Origin: Rhodobacteraceae bacterium XHP0102
GTDB taxonomy: Bacteria > Pseudomonadota > Alphaproteobacteria > Rhodobacterales > Rhodobacteraceae
DNA length: 64,000 bases
Assembly: GCA_025751475.1 (NCBI GenBank)
Contig: JAOWLD010000004.1
Coordinates: 1-64,000, forward strand
Reading direction: 5' to 3'
The notes beneath the pieces were generated by a model. The model saw nothing but the letters and a program-made list of their open reading frames with translations. It did no database searches and had not been told where the DNA came from. Shown one piece after another: positions 27,144 through 36,271 of the stretch. The position numbers were made by a program, and so were the translations under genes. Within the stretch, counting starts at the first letter, position 1; each line of letters starts with the position of its first letter.

Positions 27144-27803
27144 TTAGCCCTCAAGCCCTGCAATCAAGGCACGCAGATTCTCGATGCCCCATCCTTTTTC
27201 GGAAGATGTCATCAACAATTCAGGATAGGCTGCGGGATGTTTTGACAGGGCTTTGCGCACCTGCGAAAGAATTTTATCCCGCTCCGCCTCCTTCACCTTA
27301 TCGGCTTTTGTCATCACCACCTGAAAGGTCACCGCAGACTGGTCGAGCAGGGTCATGATCTCGTCATCCACCGCTTTAATCCCGTGGCGGGTGTCGATCA
27401 AGACAAAGGCGCGGCGCAATGAGGCGCGCCCAGAAAGATATGCCTTGAGCAGTTTTTGCCATTTCTCAACCACGGCCACGGGGGCTTCGGCAAATCCATA
27501 TCCAGGCAGGTCGACCACATAATGACTGTCGCCAAGCGTGAAGAAATTGATCTCTTGTGTCCGCCCCGGTGTATTTGAGGCGCGCGCCAGATTCTTGCGC
27601 CCCGTCAACGCATTGATCAAAGACGATTTCCCAACATTCGAGCGCCCCGCAAAACAAATCTCCAAGCGATCCGCAGGCGGAAGACCATCCATTGCAACCA
27701 CACCTTTGACGAATTCTGCACCCCGCGCGAACAAAAGCCGCCCGTTCTCAAGGCTGATCTCATCGGCATCATCGGCCAGAGGGAAAGGCAGAACTGCGCT
27801 CAC
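27144..27803 (-). CDS. engB: Ribosome biogenesis GTPase EngB (YihA/YsxC)
   Basis: EngB is a TRAFAC-class GTPase needed for late 50S assembly. The 219-residue protein shows G1 GRSNVGKSS at 53-61, the TPGRTQEINFF switch I segment, G3 DLPGYGFA and G4 TKADK. The order yidC-MOSC-engB is chained by four-base overlaps (here 27800-27803), so it is probably co-expressed with the membrane insertase. Confidence 0.95.
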   Translation of the reverse strand: MSAVLPFPLADDADEISLENGRLLFARGAEFVKGVVAMDGLPPADRLEICFAGRSNVGKSSLINALTGRKNLARASNTPGRTQEINFFTLGDSHYVVDLPGYGFAEAPVAVVEKWQKLLKAYLSGRASLRRAFVLIDTRHGIKAVDDEIMTLLDQSAVTFQVVMTKADKVKEAERDKILSQVRKALSKHPAAYPELLMTSSEKGWGIENLRALIAGLEG

Positions 27804-28546
27804 CAGATAATCTCCACTTCGGCATCTTGGGCAATATGCCCCTGATGGGTTGTTTCAGCATATACGCCAAATGCGCTGTGACCCCAACCATCTTCCAAAA
27901 TCCGCAACATGGGCACATCGCGCTTGCCTGTGTCGGGGTTTGCTTCAGTCGCACGACAGCGGTTGATCGGCTCAACGATTTTCAATCGTGCGTCCCCAAT
28001 CACAAGGGTTGCGCCGATCAAGTCCATTTCCTCCCACGGGGCCAAGCCGTCTAGCCAGAGGTTTCCACGAAAGCGGCGCGGGTCCAAATCCACATCCGCA
28101 CGCGCCTCAAGCGCGCGCAGCGAAGCAAGGTTCAACACTGAGATCGAGGCGAAATTGACATCCGTCATCCCCGATTGTGGGGCGGCCACGATTGCCACAG
28201 GTGCGGGGCGATCGGGCGGGTAAATTGCACGCAACCATGCGATTAACCCCGCATCATAGCCCCGTGGGTCGAAGGTGAAATCGGGCAGATCGGGATGGCT
28301 TAGGCACATGGTGCCATCTGCATGGCATTTTGCGCTGATTGCCATCAATTGTGGCGCTTTTGCACCGCGAACGAAACTGCGGCAGGGTTGCCATTGGCCC
28401 TGCGCGGCCACGGCCCCTTCCTCAATGACGGCAAAAGCGCGATCAAGCGGCAAAGCGAAATCGGGGGCCAAAAAGGCCCCCGAGATCCGCTCCGCGCCAA
28501 TCCCTTTGATTGGATGGCGCCATATCTGCGCTAGGGTGACGCTCAC
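27800..28546 (-). CDS. MOSC domain protein (YcbX/mARC-like)
   Basis: This 248-residue protein has an N-terminal MOSC_N barrel (LAQIWRHPIKGIGAERIS) and a C-terminal MOSC domain. The conserved Cys lies in the INRCRATEANPDTGKRD motif, as in molybdenum-cofactor sulfur-carrier or N-hydroxylamine reductase partners. Unlike E. coli YcbX it lacks a C-terminal 2Fe-2S ferredoxin. The start is GTG 28546, overlapping the yidC stop as GTGA; longer upstream frames run into yidC. Substrate unknown; a role in reducing N-hydroxylated compounds is family-based inference. Confidence 0.85.
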   Translation of the reverse strand: MSVTLAQIWRHPIKGIGAERISGAFLAPDFALPLDRAFAVIEEGAVAAQGQWQPCRSFVRGAKAPQLMAISAKCHADGTMCLSHPDLPDFTFDPRGYDAGLIAWLRAIYPPDRPAPVAIVAAPQSGMTDVNFASISVLNLASLRALEARADVDLDPRRFRGNLWLDGLAPWEEMDLIGATLVIGDARLKIVEPINRCRATEANPDTGKRDVPMLRILEDGWGHSAFGVYAETTHQGHIAQDAEVEIIW

Positions 28547-30357
28547 TTGGCGTCCTTTTCTCCGCGTTTGAAACTGGCGCGGATGTTGCCAAAAATATCT
28601 GGCGTATAGCCTTGGTGGCGCATGATCGCATATTGCTGCATGAAGGTCAGCGTGTTGTTGACAATCCAGTAGATCAGCAAACCAGTCGCGAAATGGCCCA
28701 ACATGAACATGAAGATGAAAGGCAACCACGCAAAAATTGCGGCCTGCGTTGGATCGGTGGGTGCGGGGTTCAGCTTTTGCTGCAACCACATGGAGATGCC
28801 CAACAGGATTGGCAAAACACCAATGAAAATCAGCGCAAGGATTGACCCAGGTTCAGGTGCGGGCCATGGAAACAGGCCAAACAGGTTGAAGATCGAGGTT
28901 GTGTCAGGCGCAGACAGGTCTTTCATCCAGCCAAAGAACGGTGCATGGCGCAGTTCGAGCGTGACGAAAATCACCTTATAGAGCGAGAAGAAGATCGGGA
29001 TTTGCAGCAAGATCGGCAAGCAGCCCGAAGCAGGGTTCACCTTGTTCTTCTTGTATAGCTCCATCATGCCTTTTTGCATGGCTTCGCGATCATCGCCTGC
29101 GCGCTCTTTCAGCTTCTCCATCTCTGGTTGAAGTTCTTTCATCCGCGCCATGGAGGCGTAGGATTTATACGCCAGCGGGAACAGAACCGCCTTGACGATG
29201 AAGGTCAAAGCGATAATCGCAAGGCCCATATTGCCAATCATGACGTTCAAATTGTGCAGCAGCCAGAACATTGGCTTTGTCAGGAAATAGAACCAACCCC
29301 AATCGATCGAGTCGAGAAAACGATCAATCCCGCGCTCGTCTTGATAGGCGCGAATGGTTGACCATTCCTTGGCCCCTGCGAACAGCTTGGTGGTAACTTC
29401 TGCCGAAGCCCCCGCCGCCACATCAACGGCGGGCAAGCGCGCCTCGGTCTGATAAATATCTGCCGAAGCCACATAGCGGGTTGCGGCGGTGAAAGGCTGA
29501 CCTGCGCCTGGGATTAACGTGGTCATCCAATATTTATCGGTAAACCCGATCCAACCGTTTTCGGCAACATCCACCAATTCGGCCGCAGCCCCTTCACTGG
29601 GCATCACGGTCAACTCGGTTACGTTTTCATAGCTGATTTCATCCAACGTGCCGTCCGTTTTACGCACGACCCCCTCATGCAGGATGAAGAAGTTCTGCAA
29701 ATCGGAAGGCAAGCCGTGACGCGCCACAATGCCATAAGGCGCAAGGCGCACAGTGTCGCTGGTGGTGTTTCGGACCGATTGCGTGACCGAAAAAATGAAA
29801 TCTTCATCTACCGCGATTGCCCGCGTAAAGACCAAGCCCGCGCCATTGTCCCATTCCAAGAGAACGGGCGTTGTTGGGGTCAGCACATCGCCTTCGACAA
29901 GCTGCCATTCGCTGTTGGGGCCTGGCACTTCGTCAAAATCAAGCGCGCCGCCCGGTGCCCAGCCATAAAGCGCATAATAGGCTGAGGGGCCACCCACGGG
30001 CGACAAAAGGCGCACGATGTCGGCATCTTCCTCAATCGTTTCGCGGTAATTTTTCAGGGACAGATCGTCAATGCGCCCGCCCAGCAGCGAAATAGACCCA
30101 GACAAACTGTCCGTTTCAATCGCGACACGCGCCGAAGAGGACAGCGCCACAGCGCGGGTTTCATCCGCACCGATGATTTGCGGATCGCCTGCATTGGCGC
30201 TTGGCGGCAACAATGCGTCATTTGTCCGCTCTGCCACTGTCGCAGGATCGGCCTCTGTGACCTGTGGTTCTTCTGGTGGGAACAATAAGAACCACACCAA
30301 AATAACAAGAAAGCTCAAACCCGTGGCCAGGATCAGGTTTTTGTTCTGATCTTCCAT
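28543..30357 (-). CDS. yidC: Membrane protein insertase YidC
   Basis: YidC inserts and folds inner-membrane proteins, with or without SecYEG. The 604-residue product has an N-terminal TM (residues about 7-24), a large periplasmic P1 domain (about 60-350) and the conserved five-helix C-terminal region with the NPASGCLPILLQIPIFFSLY block and a short basic tail. This is the Gram-negative type. It sits 105 bases after ttcA and leads the yidC-MOSC-engB overlap chain, downstream of rpmH-rnpA-yidD. Confidence 0.96.
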   Translation of the reverse strand: MEDQNKNLILATGLSFLVILVWFLLFPPEEPQVTEADPATVAERTNDALLPPSANAGDPQIIGADETRAVALSSSARVAIETDSLSGSISLLGGRIDDLSLKNYRETIEEDADIVRLLSPVGGPSAYYALYGWAPGGALDFDEVPGPNSEWQLVEGDVLTPTTPVLLEWDNGAGLVFTRAIAVDEDFIFSVTQSVRNTTSDTVRLAPYGIVARHGLPSDLQNFFILHEGVVRKTDGTLDEISYENVTELTVMPSEGAAAELVDVAENGWIGFTDKYWMTTLIPGAGQPFTAATRYVASADIYQTEARLPAVDVAAGASAEVTTKLFAGAKEWSTIRAYQDERGIDRFLDSIDWGWFYFLTKPMFWLLHNLNVMIGNMGLAIIALTFIVKAVLFPLAYKSYASMARMKELQPEMEKLKERAGDDREAMQKGMMELYKKNKVNPASGCLPILLQIPIFFSLYKVIFVTLELRHAPFFGWMKDLSAPDTTSIFNLFGLFPWPAPEPGSILALIFIGVLPILLGISMWLQQKLNPAPTDPTQAAIFAWLPFIFMFMLGHFATGLLIYWIVNNTLTFMQQYAIMRHQGYTPDIFGNIRASFKRGEKDAK

Positions 30358-30462
30358 AATCGCGCTATGCCCTATGATTTATTGACAATCGGGTTCAATA
30401 GGCAAGCGGCGCAAAGGTCAAGGGGTTTGGGGCGAATATCCGATGGAATGCGCCAATCTGGC

Positions 30463-31308
30463 CTAGTCCTGTGACTGATTTTCCATCGCCCGTGTCAGGC
30501 CCGCGAAATCGAACAGCGCGGGATCCAGCAAATGCGAGGGGCGCGCGTTCATCAAGGCGGAAAAAATTTTCTGCCGCCGACCGGGTGCGCGGGTTTCCCA
30601 CTCATCCAACAGGCGTTTGATGGCTTGGCGCTGCAAGCCGTCCTGTGACCCGCAAAGATCGCAAGGAATGATGGGGTAATTGAGCGCGCGCGAAAACGCC
30701 TCGCAATCCGCCTCGCTGACATGGGCCAGCGGACGATACACAAACAGATCCCCCTCGTCATTGAGCAGTTTTGGCGGCATGGTCGCCAATTTTCCGCCAT
30801 GAAACAGGTTGAGAAAGAAAGTCTCTAAGATGTCATCGCGGTGATGGCCCAAAACCACCGCTGAACAGCCCTCTTCGCGCGCAATGCGGTACAGGTTGCC
30901 GCGTCTGAGGCGGGAACACAGCGCGCAATACGTGCGCCCTTGCGGCACTTTATCCATCACAATCGAATATGTATCTTGATATTCGATGCGATGCGGCACG
31001 CCCATCTTTGTGAGAAACTCTGGCAATACCGTCGCGGGAAACCCTGGTTGGCCTTGGTCGAGGTTGCAGGCCAATATCTCAACGGGCAGAACGCCGCGCC
31101 ATTGCAATTCGGTCAAAGCGGCCAAAAGCGTATAACTGTCTTTGCCGCCTGAGAGGCAAACCAACCACTTGGCGCCGCGCTCAATCATACCGTAGCGCTC
31201 AATGGCGTCCCGCGTTTCACGGATGATGCGCTTGCGCAGCTTTTTGAATTCGGTGCTTGAGGGCGCGCCGTGAAAGAGCGGATGGATTTCTTCGGTCTCG
31301 TCCAGCAT
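30463..31308 (-). CDS. ttcA: tRNA 2-thiocytidine synthetase TtcA
   Basis: TtcA thiolates cytidine 32 of tRNA using ATP and a [4Fe-4S] cluster. The 281-residue protein has the PP-loop [10 protein letters not shown] from residue 53, the CALC pair (Cys128, Cys131), a third cysteine region [11 protein letters not shown] and [15 protein letters not shown] 31308 is chosen because GAGGA lies about 5 bases upstream; the open frame extends further but starts inside a divergent leader. It is transcribed toward yidC and diverges from the lipoprotein gene at 31439. Confidence 0.93.
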   Translation of the reverse strand: MLDETEEIHPLFHGAPSSTEFKKLRKRIIRETRDAIERYGMIERGAKWLVCLSGGKDSYTLLAALTELQWRGVLPVEILACNLDQGQPGFPATVLPEFLTKMGVPHRIEYQDTYSIVMDKVPQGRTYCALCSRLRRGNLYRIAREEGCSAVVLGHHRDDILETFFLNLFHGGKLATMPPKLLNDEGDLFVYRPLAHVSEADCEAFSRALNYPIIPCDLCGSQDGLQRQAIKRLLDEWETRAPGRRQKIFSALMNARPSHLLDPALFDFAGLTRAMENQSQD

Positions 31309-31438
31309 GGGTCCTCTTTCACCTTTGCAGGGCTTTGGTTGGGCCTGCCATAGGCGACACAGGGCAGAAGCGTCAAGTAAACTTGCCTTTTGCCTGCCCG
31401 CTCTAAGTTTCTCCTCAGACAGCACAAGGTGGGTCATC

Positions 31439-31963
31439 ATGAGAAAACTGGCATTGGCGGCACTTTTGGCATTGGCGGCTTGCACGGGCAAACCTGCGCT
31501 GGATGATCCAAAGATGAGCACCCGCGCGCTTAACCTTGAGGAATTCTTCCTGGGCGATCTTGTGGCCTATGGGCAGTTCCAAGATGTGTTGGGCGAGGTG
31601 CGGCGCCGTTTCGAGGTGAAGATCAACGGCACATGGGATGGCGAAACCCTGCGTTTGGTCGAGGATTTCGTCTATGAAGATGGCAGCACCGAACAGCGTA
31701 TCTGGGTCTTAGAAAAACTGGACGAGCAGCGTTGGCAGGGCACAGCGGAAGGTGTCATTGGCATTGCCACGGGCGAAGAACGCGGCGACACGTTCAACTG
31801 GATCTACACAATTGACCTGCCCATTGGGGAGGGTGAAACCTTGCGGGTCAGTTTTGATGATTGGATGTGGCTTTTGAACGAGGATCGCCTGCTCAACCGC
31901 GCCTATATGAAACGCTTTGGCGTAACGATTGGCGAGGTCATCATCTATTTCGAGCGGCTTTGA
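31439..31963 (+). CDS. DUF3833-like lipoprotein
   Basis: This 174-residue protein starts with a lipoprotein signal ([15 protein letters not shown]), lipobox LAAC with Cys15. Ser/Thr/Gly residues follow rather than Asp at +2, so outer-membrane sorting is expected. The mature part contains [18 protein letters not shown] and [20 protein letters not shown], patterns of the DUF3833 family, whose function is not known. AAGGTGG precedes the ATG. Its 3' end overlaps yidD tail-to-tail by 19 bases. It is the only forward gene among the rpmH-to-argB reverse block. Confidence 0.8.
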   Translation: MRKLALAALLALAACTGKPALDDPKMSTRALNLEEFFLGDLVAYGQFQDVLGEVRRRFEVKINGTWDGETLRLVEDFVYEDGSTEQRIWVLEKLDEQRWQGTAEGVIGIATGEERGDTFNWIYTIDLPIGEGETLRVSFDDWMWLLNEDRLLNRAYMKRFGVTIGEVIIYFERL

Positions 31964-32196
31964 TCCTCGTTCTTCGGGGGGACAGGGTCATATCCTGAAC
32001 CGCCCAATGGATGGCAGCGGCCAATGCGGCGCAGCAAAAGATAGCTTCCCTTAAACGGGCCATGCCGTTCCAAGGCCTCCAGCGCATAGGCGCTACAGGT
32101 CGGTTGATAGCGGCAGTTAAAACCGACCCAAGGACTAAAGATCAGCCGATAGGCCCGAATGGGCAGGGACAGCAGCCATGCCAGAACGCGCATCAT
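31945..32196 (-). CDS. yidD: Membrane protein insertion efficiency factor YidD
   Basis: YidD is a small amphipathic membrane-associated protein that aids YidC-dependent insertion. The 83-residue product carries the invariant [39 protein letters not shown] and GYDPVP. It overlaps rnpA by four bases. The rpmH-rnpA-yidD order is classic; here yidC follows only after ttcA. Confidence 0.95.
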   Translation of the reverse strand: MMRVLAWLLSLPIRAYRLIFSPWVGFNCRYQPTCSAYALEALERHGPFKGSYLLLRRIGRCHPLGGSGYDPVPPKNEDQSRSK

Positions 32197-32552
32197 CTGT
32201 CTCGACCCCGCGGCGTGTGAATGCGGGCCAAGGCTTCGGCCAGCTCTGTTTGCATCGCTTCAAAAGGGTGATCCAACGTCACATTGGGGCGACCGACCAA
32301 AACGTAATCCCATCCCGCTTTGCCATGGAGGGGGAGACCCGCGCGGGCAATCTCGCGCAGACGGCGTTTGGCACGGTTGCGCATCACGGCATTGCCGATT
32401 TTCTTGGAACAGGTGAAGCCCACGCGGATCAATGTGCGATCTATAGCTTCGTCCATGCTGCGTTTGCGCGCTTGGAGCAGAAAGGACGCAGCAGGGGCGC
32501 GTGCCGCCTTGGCGGCTTTCAAGAAATCAGCACGTTTGCGCAAAATCTCCAT
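32193..32552 (-). CDS. rnpA: Ribonuclease P protein component
   Basis: RnpA is the protein cofactor of RNase P, which trims tRNA 5' leaders. The 119-residue product contains the RNR motif [17 protein letters not shown] and the N-terminal [16 protein letters not shown]. It lies 98 bases after rpmH and overlaps yidD by four bases. The gap contains a CTTTGAC... region without a clear terminator, consistent with cotranscription with rpmH. Confidence 0.95.
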   Translation of the reverse strand: MEILRKRADFLKAAKAARAPAASFLLQARKRSMDEAIDRTLIRVGFTCSKKIGNAVMRNRAKRRLREIARAGLPLHGKAGWDYVLVGRPNVTLDHPFEAMQTELAEALARIHTPRGRDR

Positions 32553-32650
32553 CGCTCATGTCCAAAAAGCTGCGTCAAAGCAAAAAGCCCCTGACGATAC
32601 TTCGGCAGGGGCGCGTTGAGGGTGGCCCCTCAATGCCATAAAAGCGCGGT

Positions 32651-32788
32651 TTATGCGCTCAGTGATTTGCGGCCACGCGCACGGCGCGCGTTCAATATCT
32701 TGCGGCCTGCTTTGGTCGCCATACGCGCACGAAAACCATGACGGCGCTTGCGCACCAGGTTAGATGGCTGAAAAGTCCGTTTCGACAT
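32651..32788 (-). CDS. rpmH: 50S ribosomal protein L34
   Basis: L34 (bL34) is a tiny basic 50S protein. The 45-residue product [20 protein letters not shown] continues [20 protein letters not shown], the near-invariant alphaproteobacterial sequence. The ATG at 32788 is preferred over longer frames that add an unconserved N-terminus. A promoter candidate lies about 80 bases upstream. It starts the rpmH-rnpA-yidD unit. Confidence 0.97.
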
Positions 32789-32866
32789 CGGCTTGCTCCA
32801 GTTTGCTGGTCGGTGCGCAGAGTTGCGCGCAAGGATCACGACCAAAAGAATCCGTATAAGGCCTGC

Positions 32867-32895
32867 GCAATACGCAAAGCCGCGCGGCGTGTCAA
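32867..32895 (-). promoter_or_regulatory. Housekeeping promoter candidate for rpmH
   Basis: On the reverse strand TTGACA (32895-32890) is followed after exactly 17 bases by TATTGC (32872-32867). The -35 is a perfect consensus; the -10 matches TATAAT at three positions. Alphaproteobacterial promoters often rely on the -35. The predicted start is about 70 bases before the rpmH ATG. Confidence 0.5.
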
Positions 32896-32970
32896 TAAAT
32901 GCGCGCGGGTAATTACGTTCTTATGTAAGTTTAGTGTTGCGCGCACAATATCGCGCATGATTTCTGCGGG

Positions 32971-33008
32971 GCGTTACAATTTTGCTGGAAAACACCTATT
33001 TGTAACGC
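32971..33008. promoter_or_regulatory. Inverted repeat GCGTTACAA before histidine kinase gene
   Basis: GCGTTACAA (32971-32979) and its exact complement TTGTAACGC (33000-33008) flank a 20-base spacer, ending 24 bases before the GTG start at 33033. It may be a two-site operator or an mRNA stem. No matching factor is known to me. Confidence 0.4.
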
Positions 33009-33032
33009 TGAGGGCGATGAGGGGAAAGCTTC

Positions 33033-34424
33033 GTGTTCAACACACTTTCGGGACGGTTTTTGATTTTGACCCTGTGCTTTGTGATGTTGGCAGAGGTCTT
33101 AATCTTTGTGCCTTCCGTGGCCCGATTCCGTGAAGATTACCTTTTATCTCGCTTGGAGCGGGCGCAGATCGCCTCGCTTGCGCTTTTGGCAAATGATGGC
33201 ATGGTCGATGTCGCGCTCGAAGATGAGCTGCTGCGCAATGCCGAGGTTTTAAACGTGGTTCTGCGCCGCGATGAAGTGCGCGAGTTGGTTTTGAGCGCCC
33301 CTGAAATTCCACCGATTGCCGCGACCTATGATCTGCGCAAACCCGCGCAGTTTGACCTGATCCGCGATGCCATGACGCAACTGGGCAATCGCACCGATCG
33401 CACAATCCGCGTCATTGGCGCCCCCGTGCGTGATGCAGGATTGGAAATTGAGGTGACTATGCACAGCGCACCCTTGCGCGCGGCGATGATTGATTTTGGG
33501 TTGCGCATCTTGGTCTTGTCGGCGGTGATTTCGGCCTTCACGGCCGCACTTCTGTTCGTGTCCGTCCGCTATTTTCTTGTCACGCCGATGAGTCGGCTAG
33601 TGGGGCAGGTGCGCGCCTATGCGGATGCCCCAGAGGACGCGCGGCGGATCATTACCCCCAATGCAGGCTTGCATGAGCTGCGGGATGCGGAACTGGCGCT
33701 TAACAAAATGCAGACCGAACTGACAGCCGCGCTGAAGCAGAAAGATCATTTGGCCCAGATGGGCGCGGCTGTTGCCAAGATCAGCCATGATTTGCGCAAT
33801 ATCTTGACCACCGCCAGCCTGATGGCGGATCGTCTTGAGATCAGTGACGACCCCACCGTGAAGCGCACTGCGCCAAAGCTTCTGCAATCGCTTGCGCGGG
33901 CAGTCAATCTTTGTGAGGGCACCTTGGCCTTTGGTCGCGCGCAGGAGCCGCCCCCCGCTTTGGCACGTGTGGATGCGGCCAGTCTGTTGCGCGAAGTGGT
34001 GGAAAGCGAGGCGCTTGGTCCTGATGGTGATGCCATAAGGTTTGATCTTGATGTGGAGGCAGGCCTTACCTTGCGCTGCGATGCGGAGCAGATGTTTCGG
34101 GTGCTTGGCAACCTCATTCGCAATGCCCGCCAAGCCATTTTGGCGCAGACTAAAACAGGGACCATCACGATCATTGCGCGGGCCAGTGCGCGCGCGGATG
34201 GTTGGGAAATTCGCGTGTCTGACACAGGGCCAGGCCTGCCCGAAAAAGCCCGCGAACACCTGTTCAAACCGTTTCAGGGCGGGGCGCGTAAAGGCGGTTC
34301 GGGGCTTGGCTTGGCCATTGCTGCGGAATTGGTGCGCGGCCATGGCGGCGACCTGACGCTGGAGCGCAGCGATCCGCAAGGTACGGAATTCAAAATCTGG
34401 TTGCCCTCGCAAACTTTGACATGA
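33033..34424 (+). CDS. Sensor histidine kinase (orphan)
   Basis: This 463-residue inner-membrane sensor kinase has TM1 at about 8-28, a periplasmic region of about 125 residues, TM2 at about 156-178 and a HAMP-like linker to about 235. The dimerisation helix has phospho-acceptor His252 in KISHDLRNILTT. The ATPase domain has N-box NLIRNARQAI (Asn360/364), G1 DTGPGLP (Asp397) and G2 GGSGLGLAIA. Start is GTG with GAGGGGAAAG upstream. No response regulator is adjacent, so the partner lies elsewhere. Ligand unknown. Confidence 0.88.
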   Translation: MFNTLSGRFLILTLCFVMLAEVLIFVPSVARFREDYLLSRLERAQIASLALLANDGMVDVALEDELLRNAEVLNVVLRRDEVRELVLSAPEIPPIAATYDLRKPAQFDLIRDAMTQLGNRTDRTIRVIGAPVRDAGLEIEVTMHSAPLRAAMIDFGLRILVLSAVISAFTAALLFVSVRYFLVTPMSRLVGQVRAYADAPEDARRIITPNAGLHELRDAELALNKMQTELTAALKQKDHLAQMGAAVAKISHDLRNILTTASLMADRLEISDDPTVKRTAPKLLQSLARAVNLCEGTLAFGRAQEPPPALARVDAASLLREVVESEALGPDGDAIRFDLDVEAGLTLRCDAEQMFRVLGNLIRNARQAILAQTKTGTITIIARASARADGWEIRVSDTGPGLPEKAREHLFKPFQGGARKGGSGLGLAIAAELVRGHGGDLTLERSDPQGTEFKIWLPSQTLT

Positions 34425-34471
34425 ATTCGCCCTTGCGCTGCATGGACATGGGCGTTAAGAGGCACCTCCAC

Positions 34472-34548
34472 GCGCTGGTAGCTCAGTTGGATAGAGTACT
34501 TGACTACGAATCAAGGGGTCGGGGGTTCGAATCCTCCCCAGCGCGCCA
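34472..34548 (+). tRNA. tRNA-Arg(ACG)
   Basis: A 77-base cloverleaf: acceptor GCGCTGG pairs with CCAGCGC, then discriminator G and encoded CCA. The D arm is GCTCAGTTGGATAGAGT, the anticodon stem CTTGA / TCAAG encloses CTACGAA with anticodon ACG at 34506-34508, and the T arm is GGGGGTTCGAATCCTCC. A34 should be deaminated to inosine by TadA, reading CGU, CGC and CGA. No integrase or direct repeat flanks it. Confidence 0.96.
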
Positions 34549-34590
34549 TTCCCCTTCAGCCGCCACTTGGACCGCTTTGCGGTTGTCCTG

Positions 34591-35169
34591 TCACGCGGTT
34601 AATTCTGAGACGGGAATGAAGGGAAAAAATATCCCCTCAGACCATACGCCAAACCAATCTTTCTCACCGCTGCGATGTGCTTCGCCGATATCCACCAAGC
34701 GATAAAAGCTTTTGCGGTCAATCAAGGCCTCTAGACCACGCCGCACCATGACATAAGGGGATGGCTCTCCTGCCGAGTTGCGGGTCAGGCGGATTGGGCT
34801 GTCAGGTCCGGCCGTCACCTCATCGCCCACATTTGTGGTAAAGGTGATCATTTGAGCCTGACCTGTGCCTGTCACGACAAAGTCTTGCGCGATGAAAGGG
34901 GCATCTTCGACCCTGATCCTGACTTTCTCAACGGGGGTGACGAGAAAGAAATCGTCCCCCTCGCGTTTCAGAATGGTTGAGAACAGCCGTACCATGCGCG
35001 CGCGCCCAATAGGTGTGCCATTGTAAAACCATGTCCCATCACGGCGAATTTCCATATCGATATCGCCGCAAAACGGTGGGTTCCAGTCCTCCACAGGGGG
35101 AAGCTTACCCGTCTTTTGGGCATTTGTGGCTGCGGCGAGAAGGGATTCAGGCGTCATGGTCACGATCAT
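34591..35169 (-). CDS. DUF1285 family protein
   Basis: This soluble protein of 192 residues matches the DUF1285 pattern: PPFCGDIDMEIRRDGTWFYN, GTPIGRARMVRLFSTILKRE, FLVTPVEKVRIRVEDAPFIA and the late YVMVRRGLEALIDRKSFYRL. The family is widespread in proteobacteria and uncharacterised. ATG 35169 follows GGGAG closely; starts at 35193 or 35157 are also possible. It is divergent from the moxR operon, from which about 100 bases separate it. Confidence 0.8.
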   Translation of the reverse strand: MIVTMTPESLLAAATNAQKTGKLPPVEDWNPPFCGDIDMEIRRDGTWFYNGTPIGRARMVRLFSTILKREGDDFFLVTPVEKVRIRVEDAPFIAQDFVVTGTGQAQMITFTTNVGDEVTAGPDSPIRLTRNSAGEPSPYVMVRRGLEALIDRKSFYRLVDIGEAHRSGEKDWFGVWSEGIFFPFIPVSELTA

Positions 35170-35269
35170 TTGTCTCCCATGGGCTTTTGCCATTTGTGGT
35201 TGGCGCCATAGTTAGATTTACTGGCAAACACATTACACCCTAAAGATAAGCATTTTGCGGAGCATTTCT

Positions 35270-36271
35270 ATGGCGGAGCCAGAAAACCTAACATCTGAGA
35301 TTGATCGGCTTGGCGAACAGCTCAAGGTGGCAAAGTCAGAGATCGCAAAACGGATCATCGGGCAGGATGAGGTGATTGGACTGTCCATGGCGGCCATGTT
35401 GTCGAATGGTCACGCGCTGCTTATGGGGTTGCCGGGTTTGGGAAAAACGCGGCTGGTCGATACTTTGGCAACGGTCATGGGGCTGCGCGCCAATCGGGTG
35501 CAATTCACGCCTGATTTGATGCCCGCCGATATTCTTGGGTCCGAGGTTCTCGATTTGGGCGCTGATGGAAAGCGCAGTTTTCGGTTTATCGAAGGCCCTG
35601 TGTTTTGTCAGCTTCTGATGGCTGACGAGATCAACCGTGCCAGCCCCCGCACGCAATCCGCCCTGCTGCAAGCCATGCAGGAGCGTGAAGTCAGTATCGC
35701 GGGTGCGCCACGCGCCCTGCCTGCACCCTTTCTTGTTTTGGCAACTCAAAATCCCATTGAGCAAGAGGGGACCTATCCCTTGCCCGAAGCGCAACTTGAC
35801 CGCTTTTTGTTGCGTATTGATGTGGCCTATCCTGACCGCGCGTCCGAGCGCGATATATTGATCGCCACAACTGGGCCTGAGGATGTTGGCCTGCGGACTA
35901 TTTTTACCGATGCAGATCTGATCGCTGCGCAACGGATTGTGCGCATGATGCCTGTGGGGGATCGTATCTGTGATCTTATTTTGGATCTGGTGCGCGCCTG
36001 TCGTCCAGATCAGTCAGCCGACTCAGCCCGAATTGCGGCTCATTTGGCATGGGGTGCAGGCCCGCGTGCGGCTCAAGCCTTGATGGTTTCGGTCCGTGCG
36101 CGCGCATTGATGATGGGGCGCTATGCCCCAACGATTGAAGATATCCGCGCGATGGCCCCATCGGTATTGATCCATCGTATGGCGTTGGGCTTTGCTGCAA
36201 GGGCCGAAGGTCATGACGTGTCAGCGATGCTTGCGCGGGAGATTGATCACCATCTTGGCGGCATAGATTAA
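35270..36271 (+). CDS. MoxR-type AAA+ ATPase
   Basis: MoxR ATPases act as chaperones for partner vWA proteins in complex maturation or envelope stress. The 333-residue product has Walker A GLPGLGKT at 53-60, Walker B LLMADEINRA with Asp119-Glu120, and LATQNPIEQEGTYPLPEAQL, the MoxR signature. ATG 35270 is preferred over TTG 35255 because GGAG lies about 9 bases before it. It is followed without a gap by a DUF58 gene, the classic pairing. Confidence 0.92.
   Translation: MAEPENLTSEIDRLGEQLKVAKSEIAKRIIGQDEVIGLSMAAMLSNGHALLMGLPGLGKTRLVDTLATVMGLRANRVQFTPDLMPADILGSEVLDLGADGKRSFRFIEGPVFCQLLMADEINRASPRTQSALLQAMQEREVSIAGAPRALPAPFLVLATQNPIEQEGTYPLPEAQLDRFLLRIDVAYPDRASERDILIATTGPEDVGLRTIFTDADLIAAQRIVRMMPVGDRICDLILDLVRACRPDQSADSARIAAHLAWGAGPRAAQALMVSVRARALMMGRYAPTIEDIRAMAPSVLIHRMALGFAARAEGHDVSAMLAREIDHHLGGID

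Noticed and set aside
32789-33032. Replication origin near rpmH-rnpA
   Set aside because: No dnaA gene, no TTATNCACA boxes and no AT-rich unwinding region are visible; in alphaproteobacteria oriC is usually elsewhere.
34472-34548. tRNA-Arg as an integration site
   Set aside because: No integrase, no direct repeat of the tRNA 3' end and no composition change nearby.
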